A DNA stretch of 38,792 bases, taken from Candidatus Terrybacteria bacterium RIFCSPHIGHO2_01_FULL_43_35. GTDB lineage: Bacteria > Patescibacteriota > Minisyncoccia > Terrybacterales > GWB1-40-14. The stretch is from contig MHSR01000005.1 in the NCBI GenBank assembly GCA_001822815.1, positions 1 to 38,792 on the forward strand, given 5' to 3'. Shown piece by piece: positions 26,774-35,018 of this stretch (within the stretch, counting starts at the first letter, position 1; each line of letters opens with the position of its first letter). Under the pieces are notes generated by a model, which was not told where the DNA came from, ran no database searches, and saw only the letters and a program-made list of their open reading frames with translations. Made by a program: the position numbers and the translations under genes.

Positions 26774-26801
26774 ATCATATATTATTTTATCGTGTTGTCA
26801 A
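26774..26801 (-). promoter_or_regulatory. Promoter TTGACA-16-TATGAT
   Basis: Upstream of 26730. Confidence 0.7.
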
Positions 26802-26847
26802 TGATGCCTCTTTTTTATTAACTAAAATTGATTATTAAAATGAAAAG

Positions 26848-26873
26848 CCCACGCAAAATTTATTTTGTGTGGG
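26848..26873. terminator. Terminator hairpin CCCACGCAAAATttaTTTTGTGTGGG
   Basis: Inverted repeat just downstream of the 54-aa ORF. Confidence 0.75.
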
Positions 26874-26885
26874 AAAAATTAGGAC

Positions 26886-27050
26886 TTAGCCCTGGTATGA
26901 AGGAACCTGCTTGTTCCAAATCGAAAGGAGCAAAAACGACAGCATGGCTGTAAGCTGAAAAACAAACATAACCAACGCGTTGCCCATAAGGCCAAACGCA
27001 ATGGCGCACAGCATTTGCACAAGGATGCCGAAAGTGTACATGACGGGCAT
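26886..27050 (-). CDS. 54-aa small membrane protein (not in supplied ORF track)
   Basis: MPVMYTFGILVQMLCAIAFGLMGNALVMFVFQLTAMLSFLLLSIWNKQVPSYQG; AAAGGAGAG Shine-Dalgarno, promoter at 27110-27138 and a terminator. Confidence 0.8.
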   Translation of the reverse strand: MPVMYTFGILVQMLCAIAFGLMGNALVMFVFQLTAMLSFLLLSIWNKQVPSYQG

Positions 27051-27109
27051 GCGACTCTCCTTTTCTGGATTGCTCTACCAACAACCTGTTCTCAAAGAAC
27101 ATCTCTTAT

Positions 27110-27138
27110 TTTGTAGCATTAAATGAATTATCTGTCAA
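27110..27138 (-). promoter_or_regulatory. Promoter TTGACA-17-TACAAA
   Basis: Upstream of the 54-aa ORF. Confidence 0.7.
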
Positions 27139-27170
27139 ATTTATGAAACACTTGAGGATTACAATAATAG

Positions 27171-27227
27171 GCTCTCCTTATGGGACGACGTTGGAACTTT
27201 CTTGCGGACAGAAATAGATTCTTGAAA
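27171..27227 (-). repeat. 57-bp direct repeat, copy 1
   Basis: gctctccttatgggacgacgttggaactttcttgcggacagaaatAgattcttgaaa; one mismatch to 27964-28020. Confidence 0.95.
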
Positions 27228-27234
27228 AAGAAAA

Positions 27235-27253
27235 AGCCGATGCTGTTTCGGCT
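27235..27253. terminator. Hairpin AGCCGA...TCGGCT
   Basis: Inverted repeat downstream of the lipoprotein gene. Confidence 0.55.
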
Positions 27254-27286
27254 CATTATAATTAAGGTTTACTATTTTTTAATAGA

Positions 27287-27829
27287 TTATGGCTGAAAAT
27301 TGTCGCTGTCAAAACGGCTAACTCGTGCTGCTCCAAGCCAGTCGTCCGCTATTGCGTTCGCGCCCAGAGCAAGAAGTGCTGCCCGCGGGGCCTCAAATAC
27401 AAGGATCGGACCGCGCTTAAATCCTCCGTAAAACCAGAAATTAGGGGTAACCACCATCACGCCCATATGAGTAATAGATGGTTCATTTACGATGATCTCT
27501 TGCGTTGTAAGCTTAAGAATCTCGGCAACAAATTCATCCACCTTCTTGATATCGGAAGGGGTTAAAAGGTCAGTACGCTTTATGACAAACACGTTATAGT
27601 GAACACCAAAGCGTCCCTGGCCATGATCAGGTATTTCGGCATAAGTGACGGCAAGCAATCCTTGAGTCTCTTGAGTGACTTTATCGGCAATAGCATAAGC
27701 TTTCTGAAGCAGGATTTCCATCTTGCCGAGAGGGGTAGATGTGGAAGCTGGCGCCTGAGAACATCCGGCAATAAATAGCAAACTTACAAGAATTGCGGTA
27801 CGCGTAACAAGAGCCTTGTGAATCTTCAT
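27287..27829 (-). CDS. Putative lipoprotein of unknown function
   Basis: Signal peptide with lipobox LLFIAGC; GGGAGAG before ATG 27829; promoter at 27891-27919. Confidence 0.75.
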   Translation of the reverse strand: MKIHKALVTRTAILVSLLFIAGCSQAPASTSTPLGKMEILLQKAYAIADKVTQETQGLLAVTYAEIPDHGQGRFGVHYNVFVIKRTDLLTPSDIKKVDEFVAEILKLTTQEIIVNEPSITHMGVMVVTPNFWFYGGFKRGPILVFEAPRAALLALGANAIADDWLGAARVSRFDSDNFQP

Positions 27830-27890
27830 GCCAATCTCTCCCTTAACTGCCGAAGGCATCCCTTCGAGATTTTATAAAAGTTCTGTCTAA

Positions 27891-27919
27891 AGATTACATA
27901 TTTTAAATATTTTTGTCAA
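27891..27919 (-). promoter_or_regulatory. Promoter TTGACA-17-TAATCT
   Basis: Upstream of the lipoprotein gene. Confidence 0.7.
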
Positions 27920-27963
27920 CCCTGAAAATTAAAACGCCATTTATGGGTGTTTCAAATTTGCGT

Positions 27964-28020
27964 GCTCTCCTTATGGGACGACGTTGGAACTTTCTTGCGG
28001 ACAGAAATGGATTCTTGAAA
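27964..28020 (-). repeat. 57-bp direct repeat, copy 2
   Basis: 56/57 identical to 27171-27227. Confidence 0.95.
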
Positions 28021-28024
28021 TGGA

Positions 28025-28046
28025 AAACCGAGCCTAAGCTCGGTTT
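28025..28046. terminator. Terminator AAACCGAGC-ctaa-GCTCGGTTT
   Basis: Perfect inverted repeat adjacent to repeat copy 2. Confidence 0.8.
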
Positions 28047-28063
28047 ATAATTATTCTACTTTG

Positions 28064-28203
28064 TTACGCCATACCACAGATACGCTTAATGTGTTCTAAT
28101 GCGGAATGCCTGTATTTTTGATAAAAATCTTCGGTAACAGGATAAACTGTAGCATCCGCTAAATCTGCTTCATAGTGGCTGTGCGAAACACGCACAATCC
28201 TGG
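28064..28203 (-). pseudogene. Probable C-terminal gene remnant (unknown family)
   Basis: Coding-like SLIDARIVRVSHSHYEADLADATVYPVTEDFYQKYRHSALEHIKRICGMA; the ORF-track extension to 28273 is antisense to the NYN remnant. Confidence 0.4.
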
Positions 28204-28392
28204 CATCAATTAAGGACTGTTGTGCTATCGGGAGATGGGGATTTTTTACCTGTCTTAAAATACTTTGAAGCAACTGGCAAGGGCATAATTGTATTAGGAA
28301 GAAGTGAGCGAACTGCGAAAGAAATAAAACAATTTGCCGGAAGTGATTTTAGGGACTTCCAGTATCTTCGAGAACGTCTGAAAATGGAGTAA
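28204..28392 (+). pseudogene. C-terminal remnant of a NYN/LabA-like (DUF88-type) protein
   Basis: Plus-strand LRTVVLSGDGDFLPVLKYFEATGKGIIVLGRSERTAKEIKQFAGSDFRDFQYLRERLKME* with no N-terminal half upstream. Confidence 0.75.
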
Positions 28393-28402
28393 AAAATAAG
28401 AA

Positions 28403-28427
28403 AAAGGCACCCGTGTAGGATGCCTTT
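28403..28427 (+). terminator. Terminator AAAGGCA...TGCCTTT
   Basis: Hairpin just after the NYN remnant stop. Confidence 0.6.
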
Positions 28428-28593
28428 CATGTTTAGTATCTTTATTATAGCAAGGCGAATATCCTTGTCAGTCCTTTGACACCTTAACACATCCACCCCA
28501 CTACTCATTTATCCTGAGTTAAATCAAAGGACTATTTATCAAAAGTTCTGGCTCCACGATGGGTATAAAAATAACTCGCATAAAATCAGCGTC

Positions 28594-29148
28594 TTATCGC
28601 TCCCCCCAGGGTAAAAAGGTTCTCTTTGCCGCAATGTCTTTTGCACACGCCTTGATGTCCCGCGCGCAACGTTCCAAGAACGCTCTGTGTTCTTCTTCGT
28701 GGATCCATGCGCCCTTCACCATCAGCATCTCTAGGGCACTTTGGATGTCCATCACCGTCTCGTCTCTTTTGAAATCATCTCTAGAGAACATATGATCGCG
28801 CGGTGGGTTGCCCTGCTCTAAGCACTCGGCAATCTTGAAATAGCCTACGAACATCAAAACCTCCGAGAGTGTCAATCCGGTTGCGGTTTCGACGAGCGAT
28901 GCGCTCACGCGCCCATGGTCCATCTTGAAGCCCCACTCAGCCAGCACATCATCCTTGATCCCGATCGTCACTTCATTAGTCTTGCCTTTCCACATGCAAG
29001 AAAAGCGACCAGCTTCTTGTGCGTTGGTCCTCGGGAGAAGGCCGAGAAAATTTATCGGCCCCTGCTCCTTTCCGTGACGTCGGTTAGCCTTGCCGAATAA
29101 CATAGTTTTGATCCAAGGTGGTTTGAAACAATTTGAAAGCCAGCTCAT
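28594..29148 (-). CDS. Uncharacterised protein, paralogous to 21303-21701
   Basis: FLGLL...RFSCMWKGKTNEVTIGIKDDVLAEWGF...LTLSEVLMFVG...HMFSRDDF; AGAAGGA before ATG. Confidence 0.75.
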   Translation of the reverse strand: MSWLSNCFKPPWIKTMLFGKANRRHGKEQGPINFLGLLPRTNAQEAGRFSCMWKGKTNEVTIGIKDDVLAEWGFKMDHGRVSASLVETATGLTLSEVLMFVGYFKIAECLEQGNPPRDHMFSRDDFKRDETVMDIQSALEMLMVKGAWIHEEEHRAFLERCARDIKACAKDIAAKRTFLPWGER

Positions 29149-29401
29149 TGGTTCGTCCTTCTATATCTACCACTATCCTGAAACTAAATATCTTCTGAAG
29201 GAAGAAGATGTGTCAGATAAGCGCTAATAAAAAGTCGTACCAATTCAAAGACGATATGTTTATTTCACCCCAAGCCTTGTTTTTATTAATTCAACCAGCC
29301 GTTCCATTTTCCAATCATTCTATCATTCTACTGCCTGACCGACTAATGTCAAAATGCAAAATAACAAAAATCGCCTTAGTGAATAAGGCGAAAGTCGTTT
29401 G

Positions 29402-29473
29402 CTCCGCAGGTAGGATTCGAACCTACGACCAACTCCTTAACAGGGAGCTGCTCTACCGCTGAGCTACTGCGGA
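29402..29473 (-). tRNA. tRNA-Asn (anticodon GTT)
   Basis: Minus strand TCCGCAGTAGCTCAGCGGTAGAGCAGCTCCCTGTTAAGGAGTTGGTCGTAGGTTCGAATCCTACCTGCGGAG; anticodon loop CTGTTAA. Confidence 0.95.
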
Positions 29474-29498
29474 ATGAAACTTTTTAATTTCTATCAAA

Positions 29499-29981
29499 TT
29501 AAGCGGCTATTGGCAAGTTATAAGGTGGCTGTAGATCGTCAGGATTGATGTTGGACTCAGAATTAGCTTCTTTGGTTGACGGCATAAACGGTTGGTCGGG
29601 TTTATCTTCATCCATTTTACGTTTCATTTCCTCAATACGTGAAGAGTGAAATTGCTCCGGCTTAGTTTCTGCTACTGGTTGAGCGCCGCCTTTAACCAAC
29701 AATCTGGGTAGGCGCCGCTTCATTTTCTCCGTAAGCGGATCGTTGCGCTTTTTATCAATTCTTTTAAGCGCTTTATTCATTATCTCTTCTTCCGTAACCC
29801 ATTTTCTGTGCTTCTTTGCGGCAATAGCCTCGGCCTGAGTTTTTATTGCCTCGGCAAGTCTCTTTGTAATTACCGTTTTTTCTCCAACCTTACTTCTTTT
29901 GAGTCCCCTGTCTAATTGTTTATCAAGTTGTTTTAATTTTAGTTTTGGCCGTTCGGGCCCAAACTGATATATCTTTGCCAT
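29499..29981 (-). CDS. Hypothetical basic protein downstream of rpoD
   Basis: MAKIYQFGPERPKLKLKQLDKQLDRGLKRSKVGEKTVITKRLAEAI...; start set at internal ATG. Confidence 0.65.
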   Translation of the reverse strand: MAKIYQFGPERPKLKLKQLDKQLDRGLKRSKVGEKTVITKRLAEAIKTQAEAIAAKKHRKWVTEEEIMNKALKRIDKKRNDPLTEKMKRRLPRLLVKGGAQPVAETKPEQFHSSRIEEMKRKMDEDKPDQPFMPSTKEANSESNINPDDLQPPYNLPIAA

Positions 29982-30022
29982 GTATAGATTAATTTGAAAT
30001 TTAGATTTTGTAATTTGGAATT

Positions 30023-31261
30023 TCAACTTCCATATCCCTCAAGAGCGCGAGCCTGCTTGTGCATGCGTATACGCTCCAGGGCCTTGGCCTCAATTTGACG
30101 TATGCGCTCACGTGTGACGCCAAATTCCTTGCCGACTTCTTCCAGGGTATGGGTAATACCGTCTTCCAAACCAAAACGCATGGTCAATATTTTTTGTTCG
30201 CGGGGCGAGAGATCTTTTAATATATCTCGTATTTCATCGCGCAGAAGTTCTCGCGCGGCCATTTGCGAGGGAAGAAGTTCTTTATCGTCTTCAATAAATT
30301 CGCCCAGCGTTGAATCTTCCTCGCCTTCGCCCACCGGCGCCTCCAAAGAAACGGTATCTTGAGAAATTTTCATTATATGACGAACTTTATCAACCTCTAT
30401 CTGCATTTCTGAAGCGACTTCTTCAGCTAGGGGCTCGCGGCCCAAATCCTGCAGAAGCCGGCGTTTAACTTGAGTAAATTTGGATATAGTTTCAACCATG
30501 TGCACCGGAATGCGTATAGTGCGGGCCTGATCGGCTAAAGCGCGGGTTATGGCCTGACGAATCCACCATGTGGCATAAGTAGAAAATTTATAACCCCGTC
30601 TGTAATCAAATTTTTCCACGGCCCTGAACAAACCTATGTTGCCTTCCTGAACCAAATCAAGAAGGGTAAGATTTGGGCTTCGGCCGACATATTTTTTGGC
30701 AATAGAAACAACCAAGCGTAAATTAGCCACAGCAAGCTTGTGCCAGGCCTCTCTATCGCCTTTTTCTATGCGTCGGGCCAGTTCTTTTTCTTCATCCGCG
30801 GTCAAAAATCTTTCTCGGCCTATCTCACGCAAATAAAGCTGTACTGAATCGAAATTTTCAGCTGTTGGTATGGTTAATTTTCTGCGGCGTCTGGTTCGCT
30901 TTACTTTAACTCCGGGTATGACGACTTCCTTTTCTTCCTCACCTTCAACACGCAGATAGCTTTGCGGCTCGGTAACTTCTATGTTGGCGCGAGAAAGTTC
31001 ATCGTAAATACGCTCAAGACCAGAAACATCGCGCTCGATGTTGGGAACCATATATTGTATTTCGCCGTACGTCACAAAACCACGCTGTCGACCGCGCCGT
31101 AAAAGTTCTTGAACAACCCTCTCTTCCACTATAACTCGCTTGCCGGTCTTTTTTATTTGAGTTTTGGCGCGGATTTTTTTGGCCCGTTTCTTTATCTTAT
31201 GCCTCCTGGCAACCCGCCTGGTTTTCTTTACAAGTTTCTTTTTTTTGTGCTTGGTTTTCAT
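30023..31261 (-). CDS. rpoD: RNA polymerase primary sigma factor
   Basis: [101 protein letters not shown]. Confidence 0.98.
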   Translation of the reverse strand: MKTKHKKKKLVKKTRRVARRHKIKKRAKKIRAKTQIKKTGKRVIVEERVVQELLRRGRQRGFVTYGEIQYMVPNIERDVSGLERIYDELSRANIEVTEPQSYLRVEGEEEKEVVIPGVKVKRTRRRRKLTIPTAENFDSVQLYLREIGRERFLTADEEKELARRIEKGDREAWHKLAVANLRLVVSIAKKYVGRSPNLTLLDLVQEGNIGLFRAVEKFDYRRGYKFSTYATWWIRQAITRALADQARTIRIPVHMVETISKFTQVKRRLLQDLGREPLAEEVASEMQIEVDKVRHIMKISQDTVSLEAPVGEGEEDSTLGEFIEDDKELLPSQMAARELLRDEIRDILKDLSPREQKILTMRFGLEDGITHTLEEVGKEFGVTRERIRQIEAKALERIRMHKQARALEGYGS

Positions 31262-31272
31262 GCGTATATTTA

Positions 31273-33090
31273 TTATCCGCTTATTATCTGGGTCAATTCA
31301 AACGAAACCAATTTGAATTCTTCTTCCAACGCGGAAAGTCGGCTCGCGTCGCCACTTCGCTCTACGGCGGCAAGCTCGGTTGAAAGAGCGTCCAAACGTT
31401 CTCGCAACTCAATCATACGTATTTCACGGAAACAACGCTCTATCTCATCCTCCAAATCGATTATAGCAAGATCTAACATAGAGGCTTGCATTGCCAACGT
31501 ATCAAAAATATTCGCGTGCTCGTTAGCAATGGATGAACGTATATGCGAGGAAATATCCGATATTTCTTCGCTTGAAATACCTTGCACCAAAGCTTGAGCG
31601 ATGGCGCGCGAGGATGAGGCCGCGAAATAAACGTCAATATTCGGCTGGGTATCGGCAGACTGGGCGCTAAGTTGCGGTGGCAAATTACGGTCCTCGGCAG
31701 TCCGCAAAAGTAAAGTTATCAGATATTCTTCAAGTTGCTTGCGACGTGAAGAAACCGTACCGACAGAATTATCGGCTTTGCTTTCTACGGGCTTATTAAA
31801 TTCTTTTTTAACTTCTATTCTTTTAAGCTCTTCCCAAACATTTTCTTCTCTTATGCCCAAGCGACTGGCCAATTCTTGTATCCAATGACCCTGCTCAATA
31901 TTATTCCCCACACGGGCTATCAAGGGCAGAACGGAAGCGGAAATTTTACGCTTACCTTCAACATCATCTGGAGAATAGTTAATACAAGCACGATCCAAGA
32001 AAAAACCTATTATGGGTTTGGTCTGGTTCTTAACTATATCCATCCATGAAGCAGGAGCATCTTTGACCAGGTCTGCCGGGTCTTTACCGCCTAAAATAGG
32101 CGCCACACGCACCATTAAACCTTCCTCAAGAGCTAAATCAAGTCCGCGCCTGGTTGCGGCCTCACCGGCATTATCGGCATCAAAAGCGATGATCAAAGTA
32201 TCGGTATAGCGTTTTATGGTTTTCAAGTGATTGGCCGTCAAAGCCGTGCCAGACGTGGCAACCGCATTTTCTACTCCGGCCTGATGCGACATTATCAAAT
32301 CCATCTGGCCCTCAACCAATACGACGGCATTTTCGGTTCTTATAGCGGTTCTAGCCTTATCCAAACCATATAATATTTTCCCCTTATCAAATATCGCGGT
32401 TTCGGGCGTATTCAAATATTTTGGGTCGCCGTCTGCCGTCTCGCGCCCAAAAATTCTGCCGGTGAAGCCAAGTATGCGTCCATGCGTATCAAAAATAGGA
32501 AACATTATCCTGCCGCGGAAACGATCGTAAATTGCGCTGCTTGAATTTTTTATCGCAAGACCAGATCTTATAATCTCATCATTAGAAAATCCTCTGTCAA
32601 AAAGAAAACGCAGAAGGGAATCTCTGGATGCTGGGGCAAAGCCTAAACGAAATAGTTGCTTGGTCTCGTTTTTCAAACCACGCGAAACAAGATATTCATT
32701 GGCTTGACCACCGGAAACACTTTTCTCAAGCTGGGCTTCAAAAAATTGCGCGGCTAATTCGTTCGCTTCTTCTATCCTGCTGCGTTCGTTACGCACGGCC
32801 GGATCTTGTCTGGTCAAAACCACACCGGCTCGCTGTGCCAAAATACGCAATGCATCAACAAATTCAATTCCATCCATTTCCATCAAAAAAGAAAACATGT
32901 CGCCGCCTTTGGCGCAACCGAAACAGTGCCATGTCTGACGTTCGGGTGAAACAAAAAATGAAGCGGTTTTTTCCGCATGAAATGGACACAGGGCTTTATA
33001 ATTTATACCTGCTTTTTGTAAACGAAGATAACCGCCTATAATATCCACGATGTCCAGGCGGCTTTTTATTTCTTCAACTGGCGAAGGCAC
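31273..33090 (-). CDS. dnaG: DNA primase
   Basis: [34 protein letters not shown] zinc finger; [29 protein letters not shown] Toprim motifs. Confidence 0.98.
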   Translation of the reverse strand: MPSPVEEIKSRLDIVDIIGGYLRLQKAGINYKALCPFHAEKTASFFVSPERQTWHCFGCAKGGDMFSFLMEMDGIEFVDALRILAQRAGVVLTRQDPAVRNERSRIEEANELAAQFFEAQLEKSVSGGQANEYLVSRGLKNETKQLFRLGFAPASRDSLLRFLFDRGFSNDEIIRSGLAIKNSSSAIYDRFRGRIMFPIFDTHGRILGFTGRIFGRETADGDPKYLNTPETAIFDKGKILYGLDKARTAIRTENAVVLVEGQMDLIMSHQAGVENAVATSGTALTANHLKTIKRYTDTLIIAFDADNAGEAATRRGLDLALEEGLMVRVAPILGGKDPADLVKDAPASWMDIVKNQTKPIIGFFLDRACINYSPDDVEGKRKISASVLPLIARVGNNIEQGHWIQELASRLGIREENVWEELKRIEVKKEFNKPVESKADNSVGTVSSRRKQLEEYLITLLLRTAEDRNLPPQLSAQSADTQPNIDVYFAASSSRAIAQALVQGISSEEISDISSHIRSSIANEHANIFDTLAMQASMLDLAIIDLEDEIERCFREIRMIELRERLDALSTELAAVERSGDASRLSALEEEFKLVSFELTQIISG

Positions 33091-33135
33091 AATAGAAAAT
33101 CAAAATTCAAAATGCAAAAGTCAAAAATAAGGTAA

Positions 33136-33163
33136 TTTCGCCTTCGCATATGCGAAGGCGAAA
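33136..33163. repeat. 28-nt perfect palindrome TTTCGCCTTCGCATATGCGAAGGCGAAA
   Basis: Sequence equals its own reverse complement; intergenic. Confidence 0.95.
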
Positions 33164-33252
33164 CGTATTTTGAACTTTGGTATTACAATATAAGCTTAAC
33201 CTTTAGCTGCGAAAAAGCCAATAGAAATCAATAATCTACGTTATCCCCATCT

Positions 33253-34245
33253 CTACCAACCCAATACGTAAGCAAACATAAGCGGAGCAACGATGGTCGC
33301 GTCTGATTCAATAACAAAACGAGGAGTATCAACGCCCAACTTGCCCCAAGTAATCTTCTCATTCGGAACTGCACCGCTATATGAACCATAAGAAGTGGTA
33401 CTATCAGAAATCTGACAGAAATAACCCCATAATTTCACATCTTCCTTAAGATCCTGCTGGAGAAGAGGCACAACACAAATCGAAAAATCTCCGGCAATGC
33501 CTCCGCCAATCTGGTAAAAACCGATTGAATTATCTTTTGCATTCTCACGATACCAATCAACTAAGGCATCCATCTGTTCTACGCCAGACTTCATTATACC
33601 AATACTCTTAATACCTTGATCAGAATCGGGTCCTCCTTTTCCCCGCGACAACGCAACAAAGACATTCCCCAGCGTTGAATCTTCCCAGCCGGGCGTCCAA
33701 ATCGGAATATTCTTTTCGCATGCGGCAAGAACCCAAGAATCTTTAGGATCTATCTCATGAAACTCTTTAAACAGCCCTTCGCGAATAGCTTGATAAAAAT
33801 ATTCATACGGTAAATACCGTTCCCCTTTTTGATCAGCGCGTTGCCAAACCTTAATCATTTGGTTCTCAATCCGACGCATTGCTTCTTCCTCTGGAATACA
33901 CGTATCTGTAACACGATTAAGCTTCTGATTTAAAAGTTCTACTTCATCCGCTGGAGATAAATGACGATAATGCGGCACTCGCTTGTAGTGGGTGTGGGCA
34001 ACAAGATTGAAAATATCTTCCTCAAGATTGGCTCCGGTCGTTGATATGCCGTGAATTTTATCTTGTCGGATCATTTCTGCCAAAGAAAGCCCCAATTCTC
34101 CAGTACTCATCGCGCCAGCCATCGCAAGAAACATTTTGCCTCCACCTTGAAGATGTTTTACATAAGCTTCTGACGCATCAACAACAACTGCGGCGTTGAA
34201 ATGCCTAAAATGTTGTTGGATAAAATTTTTGATTGGAGAGTTCAT
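33253..34245 (-). CDS. Deoxyhypusine synthase-like protein
   Basis: MFLAMAGAMSTGELGLSLAEMIR, ISTTGANLEEDIFN, YEYFYQAIREGL, NIPIWTPGWEDSTLGN, GGGIAGDFSICVVPLL, TWGKLGVDTPRFVIESDATIVAPLM. Confidence 0.9.
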   Translation of the reverse strand: MNSPIKNFIQQHFRHFNAAVVVDASEAYVKHLQGGGKMFLAMAGAMSTGELGLSLAEMIRQDKIHGISTTGANLEEDIFNLVAHTHYKRVPHYRHLSPADEVELLNQKLNRVTDTCIPEEEAMRRIENQMIKVWQRADQKGERYLPYEYFYQAIREGLFKEFHEIDPKDSWVLAACEKNIPIWTPGWEDSTLGNVFVALSRGKGGPDSDQGIKSIGIMKSGVEQMDALVDWYRENAKDNSIGFYQIGGGIAGDFSICVVPLLQQDLKEDVKLWGYFCQISDSTTSYGSYSGAVPNEKITWGKLGVDTPRFVIESDATIVAPLMFAYVLGW

Positions 34246-34333
34246 AGAATGATTTACTGCTTAAAAATAAAGCGCATGGTAATTATATATTTTTTGTATG
34301 CACGACGCAATGTGGATAAACAAAAAATAAAAC

Positions 34334-34353
34334 CGCCCCGCAATTGCGAGGCG
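34334..34353. terminator. Hairpin CGCCCCGCAATTGCGAGGCG near sortase 3' end
   Basis: Imperfect inverted repeat. Confidence 0.5.
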
Positions 34354-34376
34354 ATTTCACTCAAAAATAATCTTAC

Positions 34377-35012
34377 TTATGATACAAGCTCGGCTTTTAT
34401 AATCAAACGATTCTTGGTGGTATAAAGCGGCGTGCAAGTGATAAGCGTAACGATGGACTTATTGGTTCCGGCAAGAACTGAAATATCCGTAGGCGGAACT
34501 ACTTTTGTCTCATATACGCGATAGGTATATGTTTTCCCGGTCCATGAAATCGTAAAGGTATCCCCCACCGCTACTTTATCTAAATTGAAAAACGTTTCTG
34601 GATTGGGTGGCTTGTGCAAATAGCGGTGGCCAAACAATACGGTATTGCTACCTTTGTCCGGCGTACTACTCCAAGGCGAGCGCCATGCGCCGCGCAACAA
34701 AACTTTCTCGTTCTTACCTTCAACTATAGGAATATCAACGCCTATCTTACTAATAACGAGACGCGGAACATTTTGAACACTTGGCGCATTTTGTTGTACA
34801 GACGGCGTAGTGGTACTTAAAGCTGACGCGCCGTTAAGCGCCAAAGGCACTTGAGGCTCACCCGGAATTTCCTGCGGCAGGGTGTGCCCATCCACATAAA
34901 CTAAAAATGCCAACAGTACAATCCCGGTAAACGAAACAATCAAACCCCCTATACCTAAAGCATAGAGGGTTCGATTTCCGATCTTTATTTTCTTAATCGG
35001 CAAATTCATCAA
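34377..35012 (-). CDS. Sortase
   Basis: TM anchor; VLFGHRYL and TLITCTPLYTTKNRLI (catalytic His, TLxTC Cys and downstream Arg). Confidence 0.92.
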   Translation of the reverse strand: MMNLPIKKIKIGNRTLYALGIGGLIVSFTGIVLLAFLVYVDGHTLPQEIPGEPQVPLALNGASALSTTTPSVQQNAPSVQNVPRLVISKIGVDIPIVEGKNEKVLLRGAWRSPWSSTPDKGSNTVLFGHRYLHKPPNPETFFNLDKVAVGDTFTISWTGKTYTYRVYETKVVPPTDISVLAGTNKSIVTLITCTPLYTTKNRLIIKAELVS

Positions 35013-35018
35013 TCTTTA

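Noticed and set aside
26860-27102. 80-aa minus-strand ORF MFFENRLLVEQ...
   Set aside because: The +1/+2 alternative frame with promoter, SD and a hydrophobic 54-aa product (26886-27050) is better supported.
27171-28020. Transposon or IS with 57-bp terminal repeats
   Set aside because: Repeats are direct, no transposase lies between them, and no target-site duplication was evident.
28206-28508. 100-aa minus-strand ORF
   Set aside because: Antisense to the NYN-domain remnant; composition not protein-like.
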